From NCBI RefSeq assembly GCF_026212465.1, contig NC_080053.1, forward strand, positions 16,660,903 through 16,724,902: a stretch of DNA of 64,000 bases. The letters run 5' to 3'. The stretch is from Amaranthus tricolor. Taxonomy: Eukaryota > Streptophyta > Magnoliopsida > Caryophyllales > Amaranthaceae. Positions 35,851-47,686 of this stretch are shown here, piece after piece. The first letter of the stretch is position 1, and each line of letters starts with the position of its first letter. Both the position numbers and the translations under genes were made by a program. The notes beneath the pieces are model-generated. The model searched no databases and was not told the DNA's origin. It saw nothing but the letters and a program-made list of their open reading frames with translations.

Positions 35851-36097
35851 GGTTTGTATAGGGCTGAACACGGTTTGGTCTAAACCGTAAACCAAACCGG
35901 ACTAAACCGTAAATTAAATATTTGGTTTGGTTTTTTTTTTTAAACGGTTAACGGTCCGGTCCCGATTTTAAAATTTTCAAACCAAACCGGACCGGAAAAC
36001 CGTAATAAAATCAAATTTTAGGGGATTAGGGCAACTACTCGTGAACTCCTGCTCGCTGCCTCCATCTCCATTTCCAAAATCGTGACATTCTCCTCTC

Positions 36098-36170
36098 TTC
36101 CTCGCCTCCTTTCTAATTCCTCGCCTCCTTTCTAATTCCTCGCCTCCTCTCTAATTCCTCGCCTCCTTCG
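36098..36170. repeat. 19-bp tandem repeat in the hAT 5' region
   Basis: Four units beginning TTCCTCGCC at 36098, 36117, 36136 and 36155 (unit TTCCTCGCCTCCTTTCTAA). They lie between the left terminus and the transposase start, likely in the leader. Confidence 0.88.
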
Positions 36171-36942
36171 AGGCTTAAACTCTTCGAGCTTCAAGCTTTC
36201 AACCCATCGACAGTCGATAGTGCTTCTGTGCTTCTTCGAGGCTTCGACGCTCCTCCTCCAATCTTCATTCTCCAATCTCAGCAGTCACCACGGAATCAAG
36301 TGTAGAATCTCGTAATGTAAGTATATTGGTTGATTTTTTGATTTTTTAGGGTTTTTACAAGCTCTTTAACCGATTGTTGAGAAAACCATGGGAAAAGCCT
36401 TCCACACGGGTATATAAAATTGAACTGCAATTCAGTTAATCAGTCGTTGTGGAAATATGGAAACTTTGAGGGAAGATAAATATTAGGAAATAAGAAATTG
36501 GGGTAAAAGGTTTACAAGATCTAATATCATTGAGTGCACTTATGTTTTACTGGTCAAAATGTCAAGTATCTGGTTGTGTTTATGTTTCTTGACTTCTGTT
36601 TTACTCAGTCATTCTATTTTTCTTAAAAAAAACATGTGTAATTGCTTAATTTTCAGTTTTAGGGTTTGATTAGAATTTGGAAGAATCACCATTTTGTTTG
36701 ATTGTAGTATTGGAAGAATCAATATTCTGAAATTCTGAATGTTAAATTGTTAATTATGTTGAATGTTGAATGTTAATATGTTGGTATTACTCGTTTGATA
36801 TGTTGAATGTTAATATGTTGGTATTATGCAAGAAAATGCAAGAAACTACCCTCATTAATTAAGGTTGATATGTTGTTGATATTGGTTGATATTGTAGTCT
36901 TTGTAGACTAAATAGATTGTTGATGATCAATTGTAGTTTGCG

Positions 36943-39017
36943 ATGTCGATGGATGAACCTTTTATAGTTTGCGATGAAAATGAAGTGGATGATCAGGATG
37001 GTAATGAAATCAAAAAGGAGGAAGTAATGAGCAAACAAAGGAAAAAAGTTGTGAAACCAAGATCCGACATATGGGATCACTTCACCAAATTTACAAACAA
37101 AAATATGGAAAAAAAATGTAAGTGTAACTATTGTGGTCGTGAATATAAGTGCAATCCTAGTTTAAATGGGACTAGTACTTATAGAGCACATTTAAGTAAG
37201 TGTACTAGATTTTCACTCAATAACAAATCAAATGCTACTCAAACACAATTGAGTTTTCAATCAAGTGTTAATGAACAAGGGGAACAAGAAGCTCACATAA
37301 AGAGTTGTGTTTAACTATGAGGCTTGTAGAAAAGGCTTAGCGTTCATGATAATTGTTGGTGAACTTCCCTTTAGATTTGTTGAAGCCCAGGGGTTTAGGT
37401 ACTTTTGCTCACAGATGCAAAATAAGTTTGTGGTTCCTTCTAGAATGACTGTTGCTAGAGATTGTTACGAGATGTTTTTGGATGAAAGGTTGAAACTAAA
37501 ATATTTTTAAAAAAATAATTGAAGGAGAGTATGTCTTACTACTGACACATGGACTTCAATCCAAAAAATTAATTATATGTGTTTAACTGCGCATTTTATT
37601 GATAATGATTGGAAGTTAAATAAAAGAATCTTAAACTTTTGTCCAATATTAAGTCATAAAGGTCAGGCCATTGGGAAGGCAATTGAGAAATGTTTGCTTG
37701 CTTGGGGTCTTGAAAATGTGATGACCATTACTGTTGACAATGTTAGTTCTAATGACACTGCAATTGCTTATTTAAAAACAAGAGTCAAAACATGGGGAAC
37801 TAGTGTGTTGAATGGAGAATATTTGCATGTAAGATGTATTGCTCATATCATGAACTTAGTGGTTAATGATGGTCTTAAATTAGTTACTGATGCGATTTGT
37901 CGAGTTCGAGGTGCTGTTAAATTTATTTTATCTTCTCCATCTAGAATTGAAAAGTTTTATAAGTGTGCTTCGGATGAGAAGATTCCATCAAAAAACATGT
38001 TGTCTCTTGATGTGGTCACACGGTGGAACTCAACTTATTTGATGTTAAGCATTGCTTTGAAGTTTATATTGGCATTTGAGAGGTATGATGGGGAAGATCC
38101 AAATTTTCATGAGCATCTTCTAGATCCCCATGGTTATGGGAATGGTTTAGGAAAGCCTACTACTGATGATTGGGACCAAGTGAAGAGCTTAGTTCAATTA
38201 TTAGAAGTGTTTTATAATTTAACTTTGCGTGTGTCTGGTTCACAATATGTTACTTGTAATGGTTGTTTTGATGATATAACTGATGTTGATTGTTTGCTAA
38301 AAGAATGGTGTGAAAGTCCTAATTATGAGTTTAAGGATATGGCACAAAGAATGAAAGAGAAGTGTGATAAGTATTGGGGGGATCCTAAAAAACTAAATGT
38401 TATGCAATATGTTGCTGCTGTACTTGATCCTAGATATAAATGGGAAACTGTGGAATTTGGGAGAAGACAAATGTACACAAAAGATAATGATGCTTCTGTT
38501 GTTTGTATGCGGGTAAAGAATGCCCTTTATGATTTATATAATGAATACAAAGGCTTTCATTCCACATCCGCAACAACGAACCAAAGTGATGGTGCTTCAA
38601 GTTCTAGCAAAGATGTAGAACCTGGTCTTCCGAAAAAAGGACTTATGAGATCTAAGTTTAAAAAACTCAAAGTCTCGTGAGGATGGGGAATTGACTAAAA
38701 CAGAGGTGGACAAGTATTTAGATGAGGTTACAGAAGAAGATGGAGATGGCTTTGATATTTTGACATGGTGGAAAAACAATAGTTCAAGGTTTCCACTTCT
38801 TTCTCTTGTAGCTCGTGATGTGCTAGCCATTCCTGTATCCACAGTTGCATCGAAAAGTGCCTTTAGCACTGGAGGTCGAGTTCTAGATTCATTTCGAAGT
38901 TCATTAATTCCAAAGATGGCAGAAGCTCTTATTTCTTGTGAAGATTGGCTTCGTGCTTCTTCTTTAAAAGTTGAGGAGTGCTTGGAGGATATAGCACAAC
39001 TACAGAACGGTATGTGA
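36943..39017 (+). pseudogene. hAT transposase (BED finger, RNase-H-like core, C-terminal dimerisation region), disrupted
   Basis: The N-terminal part (36943-37314) contains a BED zinc finger: SDIWDHF, then C61-X2-C64 and H83-X3-C87. A frameshift near 37300 leads to the next frame (FVEAQGFRYF). After stops near 37508 the core continues at 37577-38680 with DTWTS, TVDNVSSND and VVTRWNSTYLM. A shift near 38680 leads to the dimerisation region at 38691-39017 (FDILTWWKNN, FRSSLIPKMAEALISCEDWL). The motif usually ASESAFS is ASKSAFS here (AAA at 38853-38855), so a Glu regarded as the third catalytic acidic residue is Lys. The protein would be inactive even if the frame were open. Confidence 0.92.
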
Positions 39018-39488
39018 TCTTTCATATCATGATTAGTATTACGTTTATTTTATAAAATCATATTTTTTGATGTTTGTTTTTATTGTATAGAGTTATCGAA
39101 GATCAATTTGGCTCCTTCAGTTATTGATGTTCCTTGATGCAATGATGCATATTCATGGATGAAGTCGCTATTGCTGAGTGCTGAGTAGTGACTACTATGA
39201 ATTTACTTTATGTTCTATATTATAAAATTAGTGATGTACTTAACTATTGAAAATTTGTGATGTTTCGGATTTGATGATGTATTTTGTTTACAGATTATCG
39301 TTTATCTTAGATTCTCACTCAATTAAAAAAATACAAAAAAAAAAAAAAACCGTAGACGAGAACGGTCTGGTCTGGTCTCTTGACTAGTCTGGTCTGGTCT
39401 GAAAATTTTCCAGACCGAAATTTTTGGTCTGGTCTGATTTTTCTGTCAAACCAGACCAGACCGGACCGTGTGCAGCCCTAGGTTTGTA

Positions 39489-39662
39489 AGCTAAAAAACA
39501 TAATTAACTCTCAAAAAATTCACAGAGCAAGTATGGTAATCAAATAGAGAATAACTGATCACACAAAAACAAATCATATAGCGAAAAAACACAAATCATT
39601 TAGAAGTTTCACACAAAATTCAAGGTACTAGAAAAGTCAAAGTAAGGCAACATAAGAGAAAA
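39489..39662. other. Sequence between the hAT and CACTA elements
   Basis: 174 bp of AT-rich flank that was continuous with 50489 onward before the CACTA insertion. No feature seen. Confidence 0.5.
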
Positions 39663-39680
39663 CACTAGTGGAAAAAAACG

Positions 39681-39940
39681 TATTTGCTGCGGTTTTTATA
39701 TATACGCAGCAATAAGTAGGAAAAAGAATTAGAAAAAAAAAATAAACACTTAAATGCTGCAGTTTTGGGCCTTGACCGCAGCAAATACCTATGAGCAGCT
39801 TCAATTGCTGCGGTTTGTTTCACGCCCGCAGCAAAAAACGTTCTTCAATTGCTCCGGTTATTCACTACCCGCAGCAAATAACATAATTCTTCACATAATT
39901 GCTGCGGTTTTTGCCTTGCCCGCAGCAATTGTATTTTCAA
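39681..39940. repeat. CACTA left subterminal repeats
   Basis: Alternating direct and inverted copies of TTGCTGCGG / CCGCAGCAA, several arranged as small hairpins such as TTGCTGCGG...CCGCAGCAA. They would be binding sites for the TNPA-type protein by analogy with En/Spm. Confidence 0.88.
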
Positions 39941-40886
39941 AAACCCGCCATATATGTTAATGTTATGTTAAAACATAAAACCCAAGAAACTGCTTTTCAT
40001 TATATTGTTTATACGACTGTTGCACTTCTTCACTTAATATTGAAACTGCCGGTTTTCTTGTTCATCATAATTTGTTCGATTACTGTCTTCAATCTTTCTT
40101 CTTCATCATCTTTTTGTTCTTGTTCTTCTTTGATCATCATTCTTGCTCTTCTTATTGCTTTTCTTCATCATCAACTTCTTAAACCCACGAAAACCCACGA
40201 AAATTGGGCTTAGTTCTTGCTCTTCTTCAAGGTATAATTTTTTTAAAGCTTATTAGTTCTCAAACCCAGGCCATTATTGTTCAAGCTTCATTAATTGTGT
40301 ATGTTTAGGGCGCTTAGTTTTTTTTATACTAACTTTTTTTTTCATTGTATAGGTTATACACTAACCCACCAAAACCCACGACAATTCAAGGTATTCTTTT
40401 TCATTTTGATTTGTAAATTAGGTTTAAATTTGTCATACTTTATGAATGTGTATGTTATTATTTTTAAGTTTTAAATTTATCATATATATCATGTTTTATT
40501 ATATTTTTAAGTAATTTCTTCGTTTTATTTATCAATGTGTGTGGTTTTTATGTTTTAAATTTATCATAATCTATTTCTAGTTTGTAAATTAGGTTTAATT
40601 AGGGTTGTTTATGGTTAAATGAATGAGTTGTTGATATGAATGTTAATTAGTTGTCCAAGTTTATGAATGTGATTTTATTTTTATATTTTTTATATGAATA
40701 TTAATTATGGTTACTATAATAAACATCATTTGGACAGTTTAAAAAACATTGTGTTATTATTTGGGTTAATTAGTGTTAAATGAATGATTATTACTTAATT
40801 TTGTGGTTATTTAGAGTTCGTTAAGTATATATGTTTAAAAGTTGTGTATTAATTTTGTTTTGAATCAATTAATCACACTAATTAGG

Positions 40887-43800
40887 ATGACAAACGATCG
40901 TTCTTGGATGTATGGAAGCATTGAATCGTCAGAATTTATTGATGGCGTATTAGAATTTTGTAGTATTGCGGTTGAACATCAAGTTAGGACGGGGGGGAGT
41001 TGGTTTTTATTGCCCATGTCAGTTGTGGCAATGTATCAAAGGTAGATAGTGTTGATATCCTTAGGGAGCACATACTTCGACGTGGGTTTAGACCTCAATA
41101 TCATGTTTGGGTTTGGCATGGTGAGGAGGGAGTTTACAAAGAGAAAAGTGTTGTTGAGGACGTCAATAATGTGGCCGATGTCAATGAGGATGTAGTAGAT
41201 CATGTTGATGGGTATGAGACAGATGAAGAGAATGTCGATGAGGATGTGGATCGGGTTGATGAGATGATGGAGGGAGTCGAAGATGACTTAGGAAAACGTC
41301 CTCGTGTTTTTGACTTGTTGACAGAGGCTTCTCAAAAGCCTTTGTACCCTGGATGTACAAAGTTCACCAAACTAATAGCAGTGTTGACAATTTTCAACAT
41401 TAAGTCAAAGTTCAATTGGAGTGACGCTAGTTTCACAATGTTATTAGAAGCGTTAGGTGAGATGCTTCCTGAGGGAAATGAACTTCCAAAGTCGACATAT
41501 TATGCCAAAAAGCCCATGTGTCCTTTCGGCTTAGAGTACCAGAAGATTCATGCGTGTCCAAATGATTGTGTGTTGTATCGGAATGAAAATGAGAACTTAG
41601 AAGAGTGTCCTAGGTGTGGGTTATCGCGCTACAAGCGTAAAGGGGCTCGGGATGCTAAAGGGCCCCCGGCTAAGGTATTGTGGTATCTTCCAATAATACC
41701 TAGATTCAAGCGCTTGTTTTCTATAAAGAAAGATGCGTTAAATTTGAGGTGGCATGCAGATAGGGTGAAGAAAGGTCACTTGCTCACACATCCATCTGAT
41801 TCTCCGGAGTGGAAGAGTATTGATAGGTTGCATAAGACTTTTGGGGATGAGGTTCGTAATTTAAGGCTCAGACTGTGTACGGATGGAATGAACCCATTCG
41901 GAAATCTTAGTTCTCAACATAGTACTTTGCCGGTACTTTTAGTGATCTATAATTTGCCACCTTGGTTGTGTATGAAGCGTAAATACATAATGCTTTCGCT
42001 TCTTATCTCGGGTCCTAAACACCTGGCAATGACATAGATGTGTATCTTGCACCTCATTGATGATTTGAGAAAGATGTGGGATGAAGGCGTTTTAGTGTTT
42101 GATGCATATGCTAATGAGGAGTTCACCTTGCGTGCAATGCTTTTATGCACCGTTAATGATTTTCCTGCATATGGCAACGTATCGGGGTATAAGAACAAAG
42201 GGAAGAAAGCATGCCCAATATGTATCGATGACATGGAATCCACGTGGATTCCTAAGTGCAAACACGTATTCATGCACCATCGAAAGTTCCTCCCACGAGA
42301 CCACCAATATCGCAAGAAGAAGAAGTTGTTCAACGGGGAGGTTGAGGACCGTGTAGCTTGTCGATCGTTGACCGGTTATGAGGTTTATGAACAGGTTAAG
42401 GGAGTTGAGACTGTATTTGGTAAAACGGGGCAAGTGCAAGGGGATGAAGACCGATTCTGGAAAAAAGAATCAATCTTTTGGAAGCTTCCATATTGGAGAG
42501 ATCTACAGGTTAGGCATTGTCTTGACATTATGCATATAGAGAAAAATGTATGCGATGCCATACTCGGGACTCTCATGAACATTCCGGGTAAGACAAAGGA
42601 TGTTAGGGTCGTGCGAGATTGGTTTGAATGTAAGGGTCTTCGTTTGGAGTTGTGGACACATGTTAAGGTGAGTAAGAATAGAAATAGAGCTGATGAAGTT
42701 GGTGGTAGTAAGAAGAAGATGAGTAATGACAAAGTTTATTTGCCTCCAGCTTGCAACACATTGTCCAAAGCAGAGAAGCGGACATTTTGTGAGTGTTTGT
42801 ATGGCATTAAGGTTCCGTCTGGGTACTCATCCAACATGAAGAGATTTGTGAGCCTAAATGGTGAGCCAAAGTTAGGAAGCATGAAATCTCACGATTGCCA
42901 TGTAATGATACAAGTGTTCTTACCAATTGCAATCCGTGGAATACTGCCAAAACATGTGAGATATGCTATTACCGAGCTATGTTCGTTCTTCAACACAATT
43001 TGTAGTAAAGTTCTTGATCCCTTTAAACTTGATGCACTTCAACTCGATATGATTGTAACTTTATGCAAGTTTGAGATGTATTTTCTACCTTCTTTCTATG
43101 ACATAATGGTTCATCTTATTGTCCATCTCGTTCGTGAGATCAAGCTTTTGGGACCAATTTTTTTAAGGTGGTGTTATCCTTTTGAAAGACACATGGGTGT
43201 TTTACAAAACAAGGTGAGGAATCCAGCACAACCCGAGGAGAGTATGATTCAAGGCACTGTGAGCGATGAGATTAGTAACTTTATAGCCGAGTATTTGGCC
43301 ATGGCAAAGCCTTTTGGACTTCCCACCTCTAGACATGAAGGGAGGCTTGAGGGAAAAGGAACAATTGGCTCCAAATCGGTCACACCTCCTCGAGAAAGCC
43401 TTCTACAAGCACACTTGTATGTGTTGCATCATATTTCGAAAGTTCATCCTTTTTTGAGTGAGCATTTTGATATCTTGCGCGCAAAACATCCTTCTAAAGG
43501 AGATAGGGCATTGATGCAGTTGCATAACAATACGTTTATTAATTGGTTTCATAATCGAGTAATATGCGAAGAACTCAAGGGTGTATCCGAAATTGTTAAG
43601 TGGTTAGCTTTTGGTCCTCGTGATGATGTCAACAAATATGAGGGTTACGATGTCAATGGCTTCACATTTTGAACTGAGGGTAAAGACAAGAAGTCATCGT
43701 ATCTACAAAATAGTGGGGTTTCTATTTTGGCGTCATCTACATTTTACGCGAGTGCGAAGGATCAAGCGCCGGTTGATGCTAAATTGGTATATTACTGGCG

Positions 43801-44194
43801 GGTACATGAAATATGGGAGCTTGATTACTCTATTTTCAATATTGGTCTTTTCAAATGTAAGTGGGTAGATAATAATCGACGATACATTAAAAATGACGAC
43901 CCTTGTGGATTCACTCTTGTAGACTTAGCTCGTTTGCGTGATAGTGAGGAGCCATTCATACTAGCTACACAAGCCAAGCAAGTATTCTACATTGTCGACC
44001 CGTCTGATAAAAAATGGTCTATTGTTGTACCGGGAAAAGGAAGTATCCTTGGTATAGGTGATGTTGAGGATGAGGAAGAATATGATGCTTTTGAAGACTC
44101 CCCTCCCTTTATCAATCCAAAATCAGTGGATCAAGATGATGTAGATGTTGGTTATATGCGTGTGGATCACACGGAAGGAATACATTTGAATTAA
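40887..44194 (+). pseudogene. CACTA TNPD-type transposase (transposase_21 family), disrupted
   Basis: The start MTNDRSWMYGSIESSEFIDG matches the transposase-associated domain. A run of seven G (40991-40997) marks a frameshift, after which VSCGNVSKVDSVDILREHIL resumes. Near 42016-42055 the proper frame (PGNDIDVYLAP) is left and regained, and the detour creates the TAG at 42035. The core has CPICIDDME, DIMHIEKNVCDAILGTLMN and a DUF4218-like block (MKRFVSLNGEPKLGSMKSHD). TGA at 43670-43672 interrupts GFTF...TEGKDKKSSY. The same frame then runs through a DUF4216-like block (EIWELDYSIFNIGLFKCKWV) to TAA at 44194. Two or three indels and one nonsense change disable it; the rest is well conserved. 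Confidence 0.92.
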
Positions 44195-44217
44195 GTGATT
44201 CACAAGGTATGAATTTA

Positions 44218-44335
44218 AAGCTTTTTAAAGTTTTTTTGGCACTTGGTTTGTTTTGCATGAAACATTGCACATAACACTATTTGTTATATATTATTGTGTT
44301 AAACGTATTAGAATTGTTTAGTCATATTCTTAATA
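44218..44335. repeat. Diverged single copy of the 169-bp satellite monomer in the TNPD-TNPA intron
   Basis: ACTTGGTTTGTTTTGCATGA, then AACACTATTT and ATATATTATTGTGTT, then TTAGAATTG and TAGTCATAT. These follow in the same order and spacing as in the array monomers at 47687-49609. It begins shortly after a splice donor, as the array does. Confidence 0.8.
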
Positions 44336-47300
44336 TTACTTAGCTTATGTTCTAATATATTTCTATTCATACTCTTTCAGGTACTGATATACAATGCATC
44401 TATTCAGAGACGAAATTGTCCCCGAGATTGAGACCTCGGATAATGAGCATCGTAGTTATGACAGCGAAGAAGACCAAATTGTGAGATACGAGTGTATGGC
44501 TGAAGACGCTCCACCGATTGAAAATGATTTTGAAATTGAAGACGCCCCACCAATGGATGCTTTCACTACCAGTAAGAAAAGAAAAGGGCGAGGTCCTACG
44601 AAAAACCTCAAAGTCACAGAACCCATGCATTTGGAATACAATGCATTGGGTCAACCCTGCGGAAAATGGCGTAGGCAATATGGAAAACAAGTGGGTCTAT
44701 GTATCCGCCAGCTTTTCATATTGCACGTATGGAACGAGGTTCCAGAGGGTTTGAAGAACTCTCTATGGAATGAAACTGTGGTAAGCAACTTTACTATTTT
44801 TACTCATTTATCTTCATTTTAAATTAATTTGATTGACAGTAATAAATATAATCTTTTTTTGTAGAATCTTTTCCACATCGAGAGCGATGAGGACAAGAAG
44901 AATGTGTTTATTTCAGCTGCCGCTGAAAAATTCAGAGATTTCAAATCCAAGCTAGTAACTGGCTGGATTACGAAGAGGCGTGCCCGTACGACCAAAAAGG
45001 TCAAAACGGGAAACGAAGGTGGAGAACAATCACCTTCGAAGATGCCCTACGAAATATGGGGGCACATATCGAAGAGGGATTGGGAGGCCTTTGTTGCCAA
45101 AAGAACAACTCCCATAGAAGTTGTAAGTATTTCATATTATATTATAGTTTACCAATTTGAATTTACTTCTTTTGATTCAGTCATTAAACTAATACATGAC
45201 ATTCGATTTCTATTGATTAATTAGGAAAAGCGTGGCAAAGCTTTTGATTCTGCAAGCAAAAGAAAGTTTTACCATCGCTTAGGCCAGAAAACGTACGATG
45301 AGGTCCGAAAAGAGTGGGTGGATGCGGGTTTATACCCCTATCAAAGTTCATCCACGCCCTCATCTACGACTACCTCCGCATCCGTGCATACTCCTGCTGG
45401 AGATCGGGTGCGTGATTGGTATTGCGGGCTTCATTCCCGAGATGCAAGTGGTAAATTTACCATTAATGATCCGGGAACGAAGAAGGTTGCTGATGCTGTG
45501 GTGAGTTTTGAAATTATTTATATTCTTGATTTTTTTTGTATCCGTTGGCTTTGATGTACTTATACTAATTGCTATATATGTTACTTTTTATTTGAACAGA
45601 TGGGCTGAAAGAAAAATAAGCTACGGGGGAGTTCACCCCAAGAGGCAATGTTGACGCATTGCACATGGTCTTAGGGAAAGACCAAAGTGGGCGGGTAGTG
45701 GAAAAGGAGGCGTCCGCGTGGGGTTACAGAAGGCATTCGGCAAAGAGTGTGTTGCTACTCAATCCCGAACGGCGCTGCGGGATGAAGTAGCAACCCTCCG
45801 AGCGGAGATTACGAAGGACGTTCTCGCCAAGCTGGCCGCAGAAGATGGGAGCACCCATTGTGGACTTGGCAAACCTGATTGTCGAGGATCAGGAAAGTCA
45901 ATATGGGGATCCTATCGCTTTGGTCGAGCCAACACCCGAGCCCATTACCCTCGTAGCACCCCAGCTCATTACTAGTACCCCTAAAGGGGAAAACCCCACA
46001 CCGGAGAACATAAACTTCGTTGCTCAAAATCCGGAGCCAACTCCAGAGCCAGTGCTACAGGTACATAGTTTTTAAATATATAAGCACTTATTAATTTAAA
46101 TTGCAACGCTTTTTGATATTTTATTATGATGCTTATTATACTAAACGACACAATTTTCAGGAGGCGACTCCTGGTTCTCCTTTGCTGCCTCAGTTAGGTG
46201 TTGCTAGTGATGGCGACTTAACTGAGGTTGCATATGGTGTGGCCCAGCCAAATAAAGAGGGCCAAACAGTGCATTCAATGCCTGTTACAAGTGGCCACAT
46301 CAGTGTGGCCGTGGAAACTATTGTAAAGGGGTTTGAAGATTTCTCACTCCCAATTCCAATGCCAGCATGGAGCCTTGAGAAACTATCAGACGCCCTAGGT
46401 AGTTTCGTCACATGGCCATATGCTTGGGTCCGATTCACTAACATGTTAAGAATCATTTGTACTTTATTTATTATTATTTTTTTAATTGAATGCTCACACT
46501 AATTTAATTGTATAAATTTAAATAGCAAAAGAGTCCAAAGGGATCTTGGAGAGAGGTCGGTTCCTCAGCAAAGGTGTCGACTGGGTCAAAGTCGATGACA
46601 AGCACTCCAATTTTGACTGAGAGGAGCTAAAATATTTCTTTCAAATTGCAAATGGCTGCATTATTGTGCATCTCGCATAAGTGAGTAGGACCCACTCATT
46701 CTGAATCTGCTGAAGGAGCAATACTGCTTTTTAGAGAGCTCGTTTGTAATTATTGGTCCTAGTGACATCGGGCAATTTTTGAGAGGAAAGATGCTGAATG
46801 TAGCTTTTTTCCATGTCTACATGAGGTGATGTTCATTATCTTACAAGTTAGGCATTGTTGTTTAATTGTTTTAATAACCGAATTACTAACAAATTTTCTT
46901 ATTTGTGAGTTTAGTGCGGCTTACGAGGAGCTAAATTCTTGCGAACCTCCAATAAAAATTGGATGGTTTTGTCCAGAGTCGATTTTGGGTAGTAAATGTG
47001 TAAATGATCCAGATGACGTCAGAGCATACATTGAGACTGCTTTGACTAATTCCCTTGCATCTAAACACACATTCATTCTGCCTCCATATGTGGAAGAGTA
47101 AGTTTTATTTTTGAAATTGAACTTATCTTTTGAATTTAAAAGTCACCTAATCTCTAATTTGTTGATTTTAAATTTGCGTTTGTAGTTTGCATTAGATACT
47201 TTTGGTCATATGTCCTTTAACGAACACTGTGCAAGCCTTCGACTCATTACAAAAACCTCAAAGCCCACCTCGCAACACAAAATTCAAAGCGTTGATGAAT

Positions 47301-47344
47301 GCGTACGTAATACTAATTATTTTACCAATTTGATTTAATTAAGT

Positions 47345-47553
<209 letters not shown>

Positions 47554-47686
47554 TTACTTTTCCCATTCGTTTCAGCACAATGAAAAAAGTGCGTGGACAA
47601 ATGGGATCTACATCCAGAGCCACATTTCCAAAATGGACAGCAATAAAGGTACACAAATTCAATTTTATGCGTTTTTAAGCGTTTTT

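Larger units (their letters stand above)
35859..39480 (+). mobile_element. hAT transposon with complete ends and exact 8-bp target duplication
   Basis: It starts TAGGGCTGAACACGGTTTGG; the reverse-complemented end is TAGGGCTGCACACGGTCCGG. The exact duplication GGTTTGTA lies at 35851-35858 and 39481-39488. Subterminal regions carry CCGGAC/GGTCTGG repeats. The length is 3622 bp, and a disrupted transposase lies inside on the + strand. The exact target duplication suggests fairly recent insertion, possibly mobilised in trans. Confidence 0.93.
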
